This document shows positions 7,864-18,970 of a stretch of 64,000 nt of DNA, in pieces. The DNA is taken from NCBI RefSeq assembly GCF_021432065.1, contig NZ_CP090364.1:496001-560000 (forward strand), given 5' to 3'. Both the position numbers and the translations under genes were made by a program. The stretch is from Photobacterium sp. TLY01. GTDB lineage: Bacteria; Pseudomonadota; Gammaproteobacteria; Enterobacterales; Vibrionaceae. Every line of letters starts with the position of its first letter. Position 1 is the first letter of the stretch. Under the pieces are notes generated by a model. It was not told the DNA's origin, ran no database searches, and saw only the letters and a program-made list of their open reading frames with translations.

Positions 7864-7888
7864 AATTCCTAGGTTGGGAATTTATAAT
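7864..7888 (+). promoter_or_regulatory. Possible promoter region of the chemoreceptor gene
   Basis: A perfect 6-bp inverted repeat AATTCC ... GGAATT (7864-7882, 7-base loop) abuts a consensus -10 TATAAT at 7883-7888. No good -35 lies at the right distance, suggesting an activator-dependent promoter, though this is only inference. Confidence 0.35.
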
Positions 7889-7950
7889 GCCTTACTAGTT
7901 TTTCGGTGTATAAAACGCTGACATTTTATGCTGTTAAGGGATTTTGTGTA

Positions 7951-9777
7951 ATGAAGGTTAGGCATAAGCTGCTGGGGCTGGCAGGGTTAAGTATCACAGC
8001 CATTTTTTTATTGTTTGGAATCAACAGCTATACCAATCATAAGCTTGTCAGTATGGAAGCGGCTGGCAGCCAGCTTGATCAATTAGAAGTCACCTTGCTG
8101 AATCTCAGGCGTAATGAGAAAGATTTTCTGGCACGTATGGATCTGAAGTACCTCCAGACTTTCAATGACAACTACGGCAAATTTCAGTCACAATTGGCAC
8201 AGCTACAGCAAGACCTGGCTGCTTTGTCGGTTCATCTGCCGCAAGTGGCATCGCTGCAGAGCCAGATACATGACTATCATGCCGGTATGCAGGCATTGGT
8301 CTCAGGTTATCAGACGCTGGGACTGACAGCATCGGAAGGAATGTATCAGTCACTGTACCAAAGCGGTGAGCAGTTAATGGCTGTGGGGTCTGAAAGTCCT
8401 CAGACTTTGGAGATCTATCGTTTGATACTGACCGCAAAGTTATTTGCGGCAACTGATGATAAAGGCTTGCTGGCGGACTATCAGGCATATGTGGCGCAAC
8501 ATGGCGACCGGCTGGAAAGCCAGTTCGGCCGAGATTACCGTAAATTTAATCAGTTATTGAGCCAGCTGGTGGCGCAGAAAACCCGAATTGGCCTGACACA
8601 TAAAGATGGCCTGAGAGGACAAATCCGCACTTTATCTCATCAGGTTGAGGCTGAATTCGGACAAATGCAGCAACAGATCGATCAAGAAGCTGCTCAGGTT
8701 AAGGTTTCTATCAATCGCATGACCTGGCTTGTTGTTGCGCTCATTATGGCGGGACTTATCGCGCTTTCATGGAAAATCAGCGTCTCGATTCTGGCGCCGG
8801 TTGAGCGTTTGAGCCGTTTAATGAACCGCATTGCCACCAGTCATGATCTCACGCTCAGCGCAGACACTTCAGGTAAAGATGAGCTTGCCGCGATGGGGGC
8901 GCATTTTAACTCTCTGCTGAACAGTTTACGCAAGCTGGTCGGGGATGTTCAGTCTGCGGTCTCTGAGCTCGGTGCGGCTTCTGCCCAGCTTCAGCGTCGC
9001 AGCCAGGAGGCAGAGCAGGCGCTGGCAGCCCAGTTGGTGGACAGTGATTCGGTGGCGGCGGCCAGTACCGAAATGCAGGCGACCATCAGCGAAGTGGCGC
9101 ATATCACCCATGACGCGGCTGCACAGACGGGTCGCAGTCATGATGAAGCCACGCAGGGGTTAGCGGAAGTTGTCGAAACACGGGCACGGATTGATCAGTT
9201 GTCCGCCGGGCTGGCTCAGAGCAGTCAGGAAGTGTCCAGCCTTTCCGGATTATCAGACAGTATCGGCTCAGTGGTTGTGGTGATTAAAAACATTGCCGAA
9301 CAAACTAACCTGTTGGCATTGAATGCCGCGATTGAGGCCGCCCGGGCCGGTGAGCAGGGACGGGGATTTGCCGTGGTGGCTGATGAAGTTCGCTCTCTGG
9401 CCATGCGCACCCAGCAGTCCACTCAGGAAATTACCAGCATTATCAGCTCACTGCAGCAGCAGACGGAACAAGTGGTCAGCCATATTGAGCACTGCCGGAC
9501 GCAAGGGGAGAGCAGTGTGGCTCAGGCGCAAAGTGCCGAGGCGAAGATCCGAACCGTGATTGCCGATATGCAGCGGATACTGGATTCCAGCATGCAAATC
9601 GCTGCGGCGGTCGAGCAGCAGAGTCAGGTGTCTGACGATATTGGCGCTCGTGTGGTGTCGATCCGTGATGTGACCAACAGCAATGTAGTGGTGGTACAGG
9701 AAAATGCGCAGGCAGCGCACTCCGTGTCCGTGCAGGCTCATACCTTATCGCAGGCAATCAAAGCCTATCAGGTCTGA
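7951..9777 (+). CDS. Methyl-accepting chemotaxis protein, HBM-type sensor
   Basis: 608 residues from ATG 7951 (AAGGG 10 nt upstream; the GTG at 7906 is unlikely). A first membrane helix at about residues 9-28 and a second at about 257-277 ([18 protein letters not shown]) enclose a helical periplasmic domain of about 225 residues with [11 protein letters not shown], reminiscent of helical bimodular (HBM) sensors. HAMP follows (about 278-330), then the signalling hairpin with the conserved tip ([33 protein letters not shown], about 450-480). No C-terminal CheR-docking pentapeptide is visible. Ligand unknown. Monocistronic, between ygfX and nadB. Confidence 0.9.
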   Translation: MKVRHKLLGLAGLSITAIFLLFGINSYTNHKLVSMEAAGSQLDQLEVTLLNLRRNEKDFLARMDLKYLQTFNDNYGKFQSQLAQLQQDLAALSVHLPQVASLQSQIHDYHAGMQALVSGYQTLGLTASEGMYQSLYQSGEQLMAVGSESPQTLEIYRLILTAKLFAATDDKGLLADYQAYVAQHGDRLESQFGRDYRKFNQLLSQLVAQKTRIGLTHKDGLRGQIRTLSHQVEAEFGQMQQQIDQEAAQVKVSINRMTWLVVALIMAGLIALSWKISVSILAPVERLSRLMNRIATSHDLTLSADTSGKDELAAMGAHFNSLLNSLRKLVGDVQSAVSELGAASAQLQRRSQEAEQALAAQLVDSDSVAAASTEMQATISEVAHITHDAAAQTGRSHDEATQGLAEVVETRARIDQLSAGLAQSSQEVSSLSGLSDSIGSVVVVIKNIAEQTNLLALNAAIEAARAGEQGRGFAVVADEVRSLAMRTQQSTQEITSIISSLQQQTEQVVSHIEHCRTQGESSVAQAQSAEAKIRTVIADMQRILDSSMQIAAAVEQQSQVSDDIGARVVSIRDVTNSNVVVVQENAQAAHSVSVQAHTLSQAIKAYQV

Positions 9778-9796
9778 GCTGAGCTGAGATGACAAG

Positions 9797-9830
9797 CGGG
9801 AGCCTGTGCGGCTCCCGTTGGTCTGGTTAT
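9797..9830. terminator. Terminator between the chemoreceptor gene and nadB (convergent)
   Basis: Stem CGGGAGCC / GGCTCCCG with loop TGTGC (9797-9817), followed by a T-rich stretch on the plus strand. It can serve the chemoreceptor transcript and perhaps nadB. Confidence 0.65.
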
Positions 9831-11449
9831 TATTTTGGATGACGCGGATCTAAGATAGTGGGTGACAGCGTCTCCAGCATATCCGGGTAATCCAGGGTGT
9901 AATGCAGCCCCCGGCTTTCTTTCCGCTCCAGCGCACAGCGCACCATCAGCTCAGCGACTTGCAGCAAGTTGCGCAGCTCCAGCAGGTTGTTGGACACCCG
10001 GAAGTTACTGTAGTACTCGTCAATTTCCTGCTTCAGCAGTTGGATCCGGCGCATGGCCCGCTCGAGGCGTTTGGTGGTGCGCACGATGCCGACATAGTCC
10101 CACATAAACAGACGCAGCTCATGCCAGTTGTGCTGAATGACGACTTCTTCGTCTGAATTGGAGACTTTACTCTCGTCCCACTGCGGCAAAGACGATGGCA
10201 GCTTGATTTCATCAAGGTGCTGGCTGATATGGCTGGCCGCCGACCAGGCATAGACCACACACTCAAGCAGCGAGTTGGACGCCATGCGGTTGGCACCGTG
10301 CAGGCCGGTATAGCTGACTTCACCAATGGCATACAAGCCGTTCAAATCTGTTTGCCCCTGCTTGTCGACCATGACACCGCCACAGGTATAGTGGGCAGCC
10401 GGGACGACGGGAATGGCATCTTTGGTAATGTCGATACCGTAGCCGAGCAGTTTCTCGTAGATGGTCGGAAAATGCTTGGTCACAAAATCAGCGGGTTTAT
10501 GGCTGATATCCAGATACATGCAGTCAGCACCCAGTCGTTTCATTTCATAGTCGATCGCGCGGGCGACGACGTCCCGCGGGGCCAGCTCAGCACGCTCGTC
10601 AAACTCCTGCATAAAGCGGGAGCCGTCCGGGCGGCGCAGATACGCCCCTTCGCCACGCAGAGCTTCGGTGAGCAGGAAATTACGTGCTTCTGGATGGAAA
10701 AGGCAGGTGGGATGAAACTGATTAAATTCCAGATTTGCAACGCGGCAGCCCGCCCGCCAGGCCATGGCGATGCCATCACCGGATGAAACGTCCGGGTTCG
10801 AAGTGTACTGATAAACTTTCGAAGCCCCGCCGGTGGCCAGCACCACGAATTTGGCGCGCACGGTTTCAACGGACTCACGCTGGCGGTTCCAGATATAAGC
10901 GCCGAGAACCCGGTTGGGTGCATCAGTCTCCCCAATTTTGTGGCTGGTGATCAAATCCAGCGCATTGTGGCGCTCCAGCACTTCAATATTCGGGTGGTTG
11001 TGAACATTGTCCTGCAGCGACATCTGCATCGCCATGCCCGTCGCATCGGCGGCATGCAAAATCCGGCGGTGGCTGTGACCGCCTTCGCGGGTCAGATGAT
11101 AGCGCGGATGGTCATCGGTGCTGTTGTCTTCCTGATCAAAGGGCACCCCGGCATCGATGAGCCATTGCACGCAATCGCGGGCATTTTCAGCAATGAAGCG
11201 AACCACTTCTTCATCACAAAGATGGGCACCGGCAATCTGAGTATCTTCAACATGAGAGTCCACACTGTCTGTTTCATCAAAAACAGCAGCGATACCGCCC
11301 TGAGCATAGTAAGTCGCCCCTTCACTCCGTGGGCCTTTGCTCAGGACGAGCACTTTACACATCGGAGCCAGACGTAAGGCCAGAGAGAGGCCTGCTGCGC
11401 CGCTACCGATGACCAGGACGTCACAACTGTGTTCTCGGTTCTCGTTCAT
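9830..11449 (-). CDS. nadB: L-aspartate oxidase
   Basis: 539 residues, first enzyme of de novo NAD synthesis (L-aspartate to iminoaspartate, FAD-dependent). Visible: [20 protein letters not shown] site at about residues 12-28, [20 protein letters not shown] at about 118-137, and NQFHPTCL in the middle, all as in the succinate dehydrogenase/fumarate reductase flavoprotein fold. The start is ATG 11449 (MNENREHSC) by family length (about 535-540); the frame stays open 37 codons upstream. Divergent from rpoE, as in E. coli. Confidence 0.95.
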   Translation of the reverse strand: MNENREHSCDVLVIGSGAAGLSLALRLAPMCKVLVLSKGPRSEGATYYAQGGIAAVFDETDSVDSHVEDTQIAGAHLCDEEVVRFIAENARDCVQWLIDAGVPFDQEDNSTDDHPRYHLTREGGHSHRRILHAADATGMAMQMSLQDNVHNHPNIEVLERHNALDLITSHKIGETDAPNRVLGAYIWNRQRESVETVRAKFVVLATGGASKVYQYTSNPDVSSGDGIAMAWRAGCRVANLEFNQFHPTCLFHPEARNFLLTEALRGEGAYLRRPDGSRFMQEFDERAELAPRDVVARAIDYEMKRLGADCMYLDISHKPADFVTKHFPTIYEKLLGYGIDITKDAIPVVPAAHYTCGGVMVDKQGQTDLNGLYAIGEVSYTGLHGANRMASNSLLECVVYAWSAASHISQHLDEIKLPSSLPQWDESKVSNSDEEVVIQHNWHELRLFMWDYVGIVRTTKRLERAMRRIQLLKQEIDEYYSNFRVSNNLLELRNLLQVAELMVRCALERKESRGLHYTLDYPDMLETLSPTILDPRHPK

Positions 11450-11766
11450 ATTGATCTCATATCCCTGTGGTAAGCTCGCCATATTACCAAAAAACCCTGT
11501 ATGTGGGGCTTTTTTGATCTGTAAAGCTGGGTAAGGCAAATTGCCCCAGACGGTGTTCATCTGCCAGAATGAATGGCAGTTGCACCCGGACGAATGTGCC
11601 AGTAAGGTGTGCGGGAACTTTGCGCTTTTTTTGGGGTCAGTAATTCTTTAGGCTTCTATGTCCATAGAATATAAATAGTTCTGAATACAGGATGGGTAAA
11701 ATGGCTGCATCCGGTTCGGTTCAGAACAGAAATGACCTTGTCACAGACAGAGGAGTACACGCTCGA
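11450..11766. other. nadB-rpoE divergent intergenic region
   Basis: 317 nt that must contain the promoters for nadB (minus) and rpoE (plus). The clear element is a sigmaE-type promoter at 11615-11644. The nadB side shows no obvious consensus promoter or operator that I can identify. Confidence 0.5.
11615..11644 (+). promoter_or_regulatory. Candidate sigmaE-dependent promoter of rpoE
   Basis: A perfect -35 GGAACTT (11615-11621), a 16-nt spacer and TCAGTAA (11638-11644), close to the sigmaE consensus GGAACTT-N16-TCNNA. It lies about 125 nt before the rpoE start, as expected for autoregulation. The -10 is imperfect at its fifth base. Confidence 0.68.
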
Positions 11767-12345
11767 ATGAGCGAGCAGTTAACTGACCAGGCACTGATTG
11801 AGCGAGTACAACGAGGGGACAAGCAAGCCTTTAATTTACTGGTCGTCAAGTACCAGAATAAGGTTTGCAACCTGATTGCCCGATATGTTGGCAATTCCGG
11901 TGATGTGCCGGATGTGGCGCAGGAAGCCTTTATCAAAGCTTACCGTGCGCTACCGTCTTTTCGTGGGGAAAGTGCATTTTATACTTGGCTGTATCGTATC
12001 GCCGTGAACACGGCTAAAAATTATTTGGTTGCTCAGGGACGTCGCCCGCCGGCGACAGACGTGGATGCGGAAGATGCCGAGTACTATGAAAATGGCAGTG
12101 CATTAAAAGAAATTTCGAACCCTGAGAACCAAATGTTGTCTGATGAATTGAAGCGGGTGGTATTCAGTACCATAGAAAGCCTCCCGGATGATTTGAAAAC
12201 TGCAATTACGCTTCGCGAACTTGAAGGATTGAGTTACGAGGAAATTGCGGAAGTCATGGGCTGTCCGGTGGGTACGGTACGTTCCCGTATTTTCCGGGCT
12301 CGGGAGGCGGTAGAAAAACGTATTGCCCCCCTAATGCAGCGCTAA
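11767..12345 (+). CDS. rpoE: RNA polymerase sigma factor RpoE (sigmaE)
   Basis: 192-residue ECF sigma factor. Region 2 includes FNLLVVKYQNKVCNLIARYVG and FIKAYRALPSFRGESAFYTWLYRIAVNTAKNYL (about residues 17-93); region 4 includes ITLRELEGLSYEEIAEVMGCPVGTVRSRIFRARE (about 148-182). ATG 11767 gives the family length and MSEQLTDQ start; the frame extends 25 codons upstream with no counterpart. It directs the envelope-stress response. Followed by rseA after 24 nt in the classical rpoE-rseABC operon. Confidence 0.96.
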   Translation: MSEQLTDQALIERVQRGDKQAFNLLVVKYQNKVCNLIARYVGNSGDVPDVAQEAFIKAYRALPSFRGESAFYTWLYRIAVNTAKNYLVAQGRRPPATDVDAEDAEYYENGSALKEISNPENQMLSDELKRVVFSTIESLPDDLKTAITLRELEGLSYEEIAEVMGCPVGTVRSRIFRAREAVEKRIAPLMQR

Positions 12346-12369
12346 TATTTGGGCCAAACGGTGACAAAG

Positions 12370-13011
12370 ATGGCTGATAAAGAAAAGATTTCGGCTTTGC
12401 TTGATGGTGAAGACGTTGATCAAAGTATCATTAACCAGCTTTTGGTGGATGATCATGCAAAGCAAAGCTGGCAAGCTTATCAATTGATGAGCGATGTGAT
12501 GCACGGTGAGGCGCCAGGGCATCCTAAATGGGATATCGCCGGAAAAGTGGCGATGGCGCTCGAGAATGAACCCGCGCACAGTCTGGCTGACGCCGGTAGT
12601 GTCGTGGCGGCGAATGTGGTGTCTCTGCCGCAGGTGGAGCAACCTAAGCCCCATCAGGCTCGCCGCACCCTGCCAGCCTGGCTGACACAATTTGGTCAGG
12701 TGGCTTTAGCGGCCTGTGTTTCTTTGGCAGTGATAGTCGGCGTACAACAATATAACGGTGGTGAAGAGGCTGGGTTCGCGAGTGATGCGAATACTCAGGT
12801 GCCTGTTTTACAGACCATTCCTTTTGCCGGCACTGCTGAACCTGTCAGCCTGACGCGCGATTCTGTTCGGACCCGGACTGAATCGCCAAGCGAAGCACAA
12901 CTGATGGAACAAAGACGTCGCATTAATGCGATGTTGCAGGACTATGAGTTGCAACTGCGCCTGAATGCGGAAGACGGCAGTCTGGATAGAACCCTGTTGG
13001 AATCACACTGA
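12370..13011 (+). CDS. rseA: Anti-sigmaE factor RseA
   Basis: 213 residues. The cytoplasmic N-terminal anti-sigma domain begins MADKEKISALLDGEDVD and includes SWQAYQLMSDVMHGE (about 38-52). A single membrane helix (VALAACVSLAVIVGVQQY, about 109-126) is followed by a periplasmic tail. It holds RpoE at the membrane until cleaved by DegS and RseP. ATG 12370 is chosen because the family starts M(A)xKE; the TTG 21 nt upstream is unlikely. Confidence 0.93.
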   Translation: MADKEKISALLDGEDVDQSIINQLLVDDHAKQSWQAYQLMSDVMHGEAPGHPKWDIAGKVAMALENEPAHSLADAGSVVAANVVSLPQVEQPKPHQARRTLPAWLTQFGQVALAACVSLAVIVGVQQYNGGEEAGFASDANTQVPVLQTIPFAGTAEPVSLTRDSVRTRTESPSEAQLMEQRRRINAMLQDYELQLRLNAEDGSLDRTLLESH

Positions 13012-13025
13012 TTCGTGGCGGTGAT

Positions 13026-13997
13026 ATGAAGAAAATTCTGGTCGGTGCTCTGACACTGGTCAGCTTGGCTATGCCTTGGCAAGCCTCTGCGGAAGAAGAC
13101 GCGATGACTTCTGCAGAGGCTTTGTTGCATCAAATGGATCAGGCAACCAGGCAGTTGAGCTATGAGGTGTCTTATATCCTCATCAAGAAAAACAGTATTG
13201 AACCCTTACGCTATCGCCATGCGGTAGAAGACGGGGAGACTTTTGCACACCTGGTTTACCTCAGCGGCCCGCCGCGTGAGGTGATTCAGCGTGGCAAAGA
13301 AGTCAGTTATTTTGAGCCCGGGCTGGACCCCTTTACGATCGACAGCAATCGTATGGTCGCCCCTTTGCCACCAATTATGCGCACCAACGTGGCTGAGCTG
13401 GCCCAGTTTTATGACTTCATTCCCATGGGACGCTCCCGTGAAGCGGGGACTGCCTGTGATGTGGTACGGATTGCACCCAAAGACGGCGCCCGCTATTCCT
13501 ACCTGTTGTGGATGGACACCCGTACGCATTTAGTCTTGCGGGCTGATCTGCTGGATCGGGACGGTGAGCCTTTAGAGCAGTACCGGGCTGTGTCGTATGT
13601 TGTGAATGAGAAAGTCGCCGATATTCTGGAAAGTCTCAAATCAGTTAAGTTGCCTGAGGTGGTTCAGTTACCGCCACAGCCCCAGGTGGAGTTGTCCTGG
13701 CAGGTCGACTGGCTGCCGCTGGGCTTTGAGAGTATTTCGCATAACAGGCACCGTCTGATGCTGACTGAGCGTCCGGTTGAAAGCCAGATGTACACGGATG
13801 GGCTGTTTAGTTTCTCAATTTATGTCTCGGCCGCAGATGGCTTCAGTGTGCGTGAGCAACTGGTTCGCCAGGGGCGTCGTACGCTGCACAGCCAGTTACT
13901 GAAAGACAAAGAGATCACGGTTGTCGGTGACATACCGCCGGCAACGGCGCGCCGGGTGGCTGAGTCGGTCTCTTTTCAGGGAGCCAGGCAGCCATGA
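13026..13997 (+). CDS. rseB: Periplasmic sigmaE regulator RseB
   Basis: 323 residues with a clear signal peptide (MKKILVGALTLVSLAMPWQASA, cleavage near 22). The mature part shows the RseB/MucB pattern: LLHQMDQATRQLSYEVSYILIKKNSIEPLRY and later VWDWLPLGF-like text (WQVDWLPLGFES). RseB binds the periplasmic tail of RseA, protects it from DegS, and releases it on sensing lipopolysaccharide or lipoprotein intermediates. The stop overlaps the rseC start (ATGA). Confidence 0.94.
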   Translation: MKKILVGALTLVSLAMPWQASAEEDAMTSAEALLHQMDQATRQLSYEVSYILIKKNSIEPLRYRHAVEDGETFAHLVYLSGPPREVIQRGKEVSYFEPGLDPFTIDSNRMVAPLPPIMRTNVAELAQFYDFIPMGRSREAGTACDVVRIAPKDGARYSYLLWMDTRTHLVLRADLLDRDGEPLEQYRAVSYVVNEKVADILESLKSVKLPEVVQLPPQPQVELSWQVDWLPLGFESISHNRHRLMLTERPVESQMYTDGLFSFSIYVSAADGFSVREQLVRQGRRTLHSQLLKDKEITVVGDIPPATARRVAESVSFQGARQP

Positions 13998-14506
13998 TGC
14001 ATTCACTGGCCACAGTGGTGGCCGTTGATAAAAAGCAGATCACCGTGAGTTGTCAGCAGCAAACCAGCTGCGGCTCCTGTGCCTCGCAAAACAGCTGTGG
14101 CACAGGTGTGGTCAGCAAAGTTTTGCCTGGTCGCCAGCATCAGCTGACGGTATCGACAGCGCATATTCGTGAGCCCATTCATATTGGACAACTGGTCGAA
14201 ATCGGATTATCTGAGCGCAGTGTACTGCAATCGGCGCTGTTGGTTTACGTGCTGCCGTTAGTCACTTTGTTACTGGGGACTTTGCTGGGCCAGTGGTGGT
14301 TTGTCGAACTGGCCGGTGGCGGCGAAGGCGGTGTGATAGCTGGCGCCCTTGCAGGCGGAGCGCTGGGGCTGCTGATTGCGCGATACCGTGCCAGAGGATT
14401 ATCGGCTCAGGGCGATTATCAACCCAGCCTGATCCGGGTGCTCGGAAAGCCTGTCACACAAGGGCTGGAAACAAATGCATTATCGAAAGATAGCAGCAGC
14501 CGTTGA
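13994..14506 (+). CDS. rseC: SigmaE positive regulator RseC
   Basis: 170-residue inner-membrane protein. The N-terminus has the conserved cysteine cluster (CQQQTSCGSCASQNSCG, residues about 15-31), followed by two membrane helices (SALLVYVLPLVTLLLGTLLGQWW and GVIAGALAGGALGLLIARY). RseC/MucC family members modulate sigmaE and have been tied to Rnf/SoxR reduction. It overlaps rseB by 4 nt. Confidence 0.93.
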   Translation: MMHSLATVVAVDKKQITVSCQQQTSCGSCASQNSCGTGVVSKVLPGRQHQLTVSTAHIREPIHIGQLVEIGLSERSVLQSALLVYVLPLVTLLLGTLLGQWWFVELAGGGEGGVIAGALAGGALGLLIARYRARGLSAQGDYQPSLIRVLGKPVTQGLETNALSKDSSSR

Positions 14507-14579
14507 AATTCGGTAGAATCTGCCAACTTGATCGTAAGATCCCATTCATTTTTTAATCACGAGTTAGTCACGCCAATTC

Positions 14580-16376
14580 ATGAAGCACATTCGTAACTTT
14601 TCGATTATTGCACATATCGACCACGGTAAGTCGACGTTATCTGACCGCTTGATTCAAGTCTGCGGTGGCCTTTCCGATCGTGAAATGGCTGCGCAGGTAC
14701 TGGATTCAATGGATCTGGAACGTGAACGTGGCATCACCATCAAGGCCCAGAGCGTGACGCTCAATTACACGGCAAAAGATGGTGAAACCTATCAACTGAA
14801 CTTTATCGACACCCCGGGACACGTCGACTTTTCCTATGAAGTTTCCCGTTCTCTGGCGGCCTGTGAGGGTGCGCTGCTGGTGGTCGATGCCGGTCAGGGC
14901 GTGGAAGCCCAGACACTGGCGAACTGTTATACCGCGATTGAAATGGATCTGGAAGTTGTGCCGATCCTGAACAAGATCGATCTGCCAGCTGCTGATCCTG
15001 AGCGTGTTGCGGAAGAGATTGAAGAAATCGTCGGTATTGATGCGTTAGAAGCCACGCGCTGCTCCGCCAAAACTGGTCTGGGGGTTGACGAGGTGCTGGA
15101 AAATATCGTGCGCTCGATCCCTGCGCCGGAAGGCGATCCGGATGCGCCGCCGCAGGCGCTGATCATTGACTCCTGGTTCGATAACTACCTGGGTGTTGTT
15201 TCTCTGGTCCGCATTAAAAACGGTGCCCTGAAGAAAAACGACAAGATCAAAGTCATGAGCACAGGACAGAGTTGGAATGTTGACCGTATCGGTATCTTTA
15301 CCCCGAAACAGGTGGATAAAGACATTCTGAAAACGGGCGAAGTGGGCTGGGTGGTCTGTGGTATTAAAGATATCCTGGGCGCGCCGGTGGGCGATACCCT
15401 GACACTGGCCAAGAACGGCTGTGAAAAGGCGCTGCCAGGCTTTAAGAAAGTGAAACCTCAGGTGTATGCCGGCCTGTTCCCGGTCTCGTCTGACGATTAT
15501 GAGAACTTTCGTGATGCACTGGGCAAGCTGAGCCTGAATGATGCTTCGCTGTTCTATGAGCCGGAAAGCTCGGCTGCGCTGGGCTTTGGCTTCCGTTGTG
15601 GTTTCCTGGGCATGTTGCACATGGAAATCATTCAGGAGCGTCTGGAGCGTGAATACGATCTGGATCTGATCACCACAGCACCGACGGTTGTGTATGAGGT
15701 GAAGAAGAGTAACGGCGACATGCTGTATGTTGACAGCCCGGCCAAACTGCCGCCTATCAATGATATTGAAGTCATTGGTGAGCCGATTGCCCGCTGTAAC
15801 ATTCTGGTGCCAAGCGAATATCTGGGTAACGTGATCACACTGTGTGTGGAAAAACGTGGCTCTCAGGTCGACATGGTGTACCACGGTAACCAGGTGGCAC
15901 TGACGTATGATATTCCGATGTCAGAAGTGGTTCTGGATTTCTTCGACCGTCTGAAATCGACATCACGCGGCTATGCATCTCTGGATTATGGTTTCCAGCG
16001 TTATCAGGAATCCGACATGGTTCGGGTGGATATCCTGCTCAATGGTGACCGTGTTGATGCATTGGCGATTATTACTCACAAAGACCATGCGCAATCCCGT
16101 GGTCGTGATGTGGTTGAGAAAATGAGAGAGTTCATTCCTCGCCAGATGTTTGATATTGCGATTCAGGCAGCGATCGGTAACCACATTATTGCTCGCTCGA
16201 CCGTGAAACAGCTACGCAAAAACGTTATCGCCAAGTGTTACGGTGGTGACGTGAGCCGTAAGAAAAAGCTGCTGCAGAAGCAGAAAGAAGGTAAAAAGCG
16301 AATGAAGCAGATCGGCAATGTCGAACTGCCGCAGGAAGCCTTCCTGGCCATACTGCATGTAGGTAAAGACAAATAA
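14580..16376 (+). CDS. lepA: Elongation factor 4 (LepA)
   Basis: 598 residues, a translational GTPase. G1 [14 protein letters not shown] (about 11-24), G3 [12 protein letters not shown] (about 77-88) and G4 NKIDLP (about 131-136) are intact, and the LepA-specific C-terminal domain ends [22 protein letters not shown]4 acts on ribosomes, with reported roles in back-translocation or 30S biogenesis. Co-directional with lepB, 99 nt ahead. Confidence 0.97.
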   Translation: MKHIRNFSIIAHIDHGKSTLSDRLIQVCGGLSDREMAAQVLDSMDLERERGITIKAQSVTLNYTAKDGETYQLNFIDTPGHVDFSYEVSRSLAACEGALLVVDAGQGVEAQTLANCYTAIEMDLEVVPILNKIDLPAADPERVAEEIEEIVGIDALEATRCSAKTGLGVDEVLENIVRSIPAPEGDPDAPPQALIIDSWFDNYLGVVSLVRIKNGALKKNDKIKVMSTGQSWNVDRIGIFTPKQVDKDILKTGEVGWVVCGIKDILGAPVGDTLTLAKNGCEKALPGFKKVKPQVYAGLFPVSSDDYENFRDALGKLSLNDASLFYEPESSAALGFGFRCGFLGMLHMEIIQERLEREYDLDLITTAPTVVYEVKKSNGDMLYVDSPAKLPPINDIEVIGEPIARCNILVPSEYLGNVITLCVEKRGSQVDMVYHGNQVALTYDIPMSEVVLDFFDRLKSTSRGYASLDYGFQRYQESDMVRVDILLNGDRVDALAIITHKDHAQSRGRDVVEKMREFIPRQMFDIAIQAAIGNHIIARSTVKQLRKNVIAKCYGGDVSRKKKLLQKQKEGKKRMKQIGNVELPQEAFLAILHVGKDK

Positions 16377-16388
16377 TTCGAGTCCGCC

Positions 16389-16411
16389 TTCCGCCGCATT
16401 ATGCGGCGGAA
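16389..16411 (+). other. Hairpin between lepA and lepB without a T-run
   Basis: Perfect inverted repeat TTCCGCCGCAT / ATGCGGCGGAA. With no U-tract it is more likely an mRNA-stabilising or processing element in the lepA-lepB transcript than a terminator. Confidence 0.5.
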
Positions 16412-16475
16412 TGGTTAGGGTCTTCCGACCCTGAGAGACCATGAAACATTCATCATAGGGACATTAGGAACAGCA

Positions 16476-17375
16476 ATGGCAAATCTGTTTTCGTTAATTT
16501 TAGTGCTGGCAACCCTAGTGACCGGGGTTATCTGGGCACTGGACCGGTTTATCTGGGCACCGAAACGTCAGCTGAAAATTGATGCGGCGGCGGCAAATGC
16601 CGGTGGTCAGGTGGATGCTAAAACCTTAGAAGCCGTTGCGCCTCAGCCTGGCTGGGTCGAGTCCACCAGCTCCATGTTCCCTGTGATTGCGATTATCATG
16701 GTGTTTCGCTCGTTTATTTATGAGCCGTTCCAGATCCCATCCGGTTCGATGATGCCAACCTTGCTGGTTGGTGATTTCATTCTGGTTGAAAAATTTGCTT
16801 ATGGTCTGCGCGATCCTGTTTTCCGTCATAAACTGGTGGAAACTGGCGAACCTGAGCGCGGAGACATTGCCGTCTTTAAATACCCGGTCAGTCCTAACGT
16901 GGATTACATCAAACGTGTTGTGGGTCTGCCCGGTGATTTAGTCCGCTATAGTGACAATAAGCAGATCTGTATTGCACCCAAAGGCACCACAGAATGTAAA
17001 CCTGTGATGATGAGCCAAATGCACGACAGTGACTTTGTTCAGAACAGAACCCGGCTGGTTCAGTTTACTGAGCAGCTCGGTGAGGTCAAACATGACATTC
17101 TGATCCATCCGCTCAGGCCGAATCAGACGTTTGATTATCAACCGCGTCCGGGTCTGGCTGAGTGGGTGGTTCCTGAGGGTCAGTACTTCGTGATGGGTGA
17201 CAATCGTGATAACAGTGCCGACAGCCGCTACTGGGGTTTTGTACCGGAAGCAAATCTGGTTGGCAAGGCGGTCGGGATCTGGATCAGCTTTGAATTTGAA
17301 CGAAGTGCCGATAGTGTACTTCCCTCTTGGATTCCTACCGGTGTGCGCTTCAGCCGCATCGGAGGCATAGACTGA
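16476..17375 (+). CDS. lepB: Signal peptidase I
   Basis: 299 residues. One N-terminal membrane helix (about 2-22) is followed by a linker and a second at about 65-82. The catalytic Ser lies in [15 protein letters not shown] (about residue 91) and the Lys in [11 protein letters not shown] (about residue 147). The C-terminal box [14 protein letters not shown] is intact. LepB removes signal peptides at the outer face of the inner membrane. Confidence 0.97.
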   Translation: MANLFSLILVLATLVTGVIWALDRFIWAPKRQLKIDAAAANAGGQVDAKTLEAVAPQPGWVESTSSMFPVIAIIMVFRSFIYEPFQIPSGSMMPTLLVGDFILVEKFAYGLRDPVFRHKLVETGEPERGDIAVFKYPVSPNVDYIKRVVGLPGDLVRYSDNKQICIAPKGTTECKPVMMSQMHDSDFVQNRTRLVQFTEQLGEVKHDILIHPLRPNQTFDYQPRPGLAEWVVPEGQYFVMGDNRDNSADSRYWGFVPEANLVGKAVGIWISFEFERSADSVLPSWIPTGVRFSRIGGID

Positions 17376-17385
17376 TCGGGAAAAA

Positions 17386-18060
17386 ATGACATCTCCTGTA
17401 CAAAGACTCCAGCGTAAGCTGGGACACGAATTTAAGAACAGTGAATTACTGACCCTGGCGCTCACTCATCGCAGCGCCAACGGGACGCACAATGAGCGTC
17501 TGGAGTTTCTGGGTGACTCTATCCTGAGCTTTGTGATTGCCGATGATCTGTATCATCGCTTCCCTAAGGTCGACGAAGGCGACATGAGCCGCATGCGCGC
17601 CACGCTGGTCCGGGGCAAAACGCTGGCGGAATTAGGCCGTGAATTCGAGCTGGGTGACCATCTGTTGCTGGGGCCGGGCGAACTGAAAAGTGGCGGTTAT
17701 CGCCGTGACTCCATTCTGGCAGATTGTGTCGAAGCCATTATCGGGGCAATTTATCTCGACAGTGATATCGAATGTGTCCGCCAGATTGTGTTGCGCTGGT
17801 ACCAGAGTCGTCTGGATACGATTCAGCCGGGTATCAACCAGAAAGACCCGAAAACCCGTCTGCAGGAATGTCTTCAAGGGCGTCGTTTGCCGCTGCCGGC
17901 ATATACTGTAACTAAGGTGCAGGGTGAAGCGCACAATCAGGAATTCACTGTACAGTGCGACGTCTCGGGGCTGGATAACCCTGTGGTTGGTAAAGGCGGT
18001 AGTCGGCGCAAGGCTGAGCAGGCTGCGGCAGAACTGGCATTGAAGCAGTTAGAATCATGA
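17386..18060 (+). CDS. rnc: Ribonuclease III
   Basis: 224 residues. The catalytic signature [12 protein letters not shown] is at about 37-48, a second metal site is in [13 protein letters not shown] (about 114-126), and a C-terminal dsRNA-binding domain ends [18 protein letters not shown]. It cleaves double-stranded RNA, including the 30S rRNA precursor. Its stop overlaps the era start by 4 nt, the usual rnc-era coupling. Confidence 0.97.
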   Translation: MTSPVQRLQRKLGHEFKNSELLTLALTHRSANGTHNERLEFLGDSILSFVIADDLYHRFPKVDEGDMSRMRATLVRGKTLAELGREFELGDHLLLGPGELKSGGYRRDSILADCVEAIIGAIYLDSDIECVRQIVLRWYQSRLDTIQPGINQKDPKTRLQECLQGRRLPLPAYTVTKVQGEAHNQEFTVQCDVSGLDNPVVGKGGSRRKAEQAAAELALKQLES

Positions 18061-18962
18061 CAGAGAAAACACATTGTGGCTTTATTGCCATCGTTGGCCG
18101 TCCGAATGTCGGTAAATCAACACTGCTGAATCGTCTGGTCGGGCAGAAGTTGTCGATCACCTCGCGCAAGCCGCAAACCACTCGCCACCGGATTATGGGT
18201 GTGGACACCCGAGATGGTTACCAGGCGGTCTATGTGGATACCCCAGGGCTGCATATCGAGGAAAAGCGCACCATTAACCGCCTGATGAACCGTGCGGCCA
18301 GCAGCTCGCTGACCGATGTGGAATTAGTGCTGTTTCTGGTGGACGGCACCATGTGGACGCCGGACGATGAAATGGTGCTCAACAAGCTGGCGAAAAGCGG
18401 CCTGCCTGTGGTGCTGCTGGTCAACAAAGTTGATAACGTCAAAATGAAGTACGATCTGTTCCCGCATATGCAGGAGCTGGCGAAAAAAATGGACTTCAAG
18501 GCCATTGTCCCGATTGCGGCCAAACACGGCACCGGGATTGATGATGTCGAGAAGATCGTCCGCGATTGTCTGCCGGAAGGGGAGTATTACTTCCCGGAAG
18601 AGTATGTGACTGATCGCTCGCAGCGCTTTATGGCCTCGGAAATTATCCGTGAAAAACTGATGCGCTTTACCGGCGAAGAACTGCCCTATTCTGTGACCGT
18701 TGAAATTGAACGCTTTGACTACAACCCGGAGACCGATGGTTTTGATATCAACGGCCTGATCCTGGTCGAGCGTAAAGGCCAGAAGAAGATGGTGATCGGC
18801 AAAGGTGGCGAGAAGATCAAAACCATTGGCCGCGAAGCCCGTCTGGACATGGAAGATCTGTTCGAGCGCAAGGTGTACCTTGAGCTGTGGGTGAAAGTGA
18901 AATCCGGTTGGGCAGATGACGAACGCGCCCTGCGTAGTCTTGGCTATATCGACGATCTTTAA
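18057..18962 (+). CDS. era: GTPase Era
   Basis: 301 residues. G1 [12 protein letters not shown] (about 13-24), G3 DTPGL (about 61-65), G4 NKVD (about 123-126), and a C-terminal KH domain with [13 protein letters not shown]. Era binds the 3' end of 16S rRNA and checks 30S assembly. Overlaps rnc; recO follows after 8 nt. Confidence 0.97.
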   Translation: MTEKTHCGFIAIVGRPNVGKSTLLNRLVGQKLSITSRKPQTTRHRIMGVDTRDGYQAVYVDTPGLHIEEKRTINRLMNRAASSSLTDVELVLFLVDGTMWTPDDEMVLNKLAKSGLPVVLLVNKVDNVKMKYDLFPHMQELAKKMDFKAIVPIAAKHGTGIDDVEKIVRDCLPEGEYYFPEEYVTDRSQRFMASEIIREKLMRFTGEELPYSVTVEIERFDYNPETDGFDINGLILVERKGQKKMVIGKGGEKIKTIGREARLDMEDLFERKVYLELWVKVKSGWADDERALRSLGYIDDL

Positions 18963-18970
18963 GGACAGCG

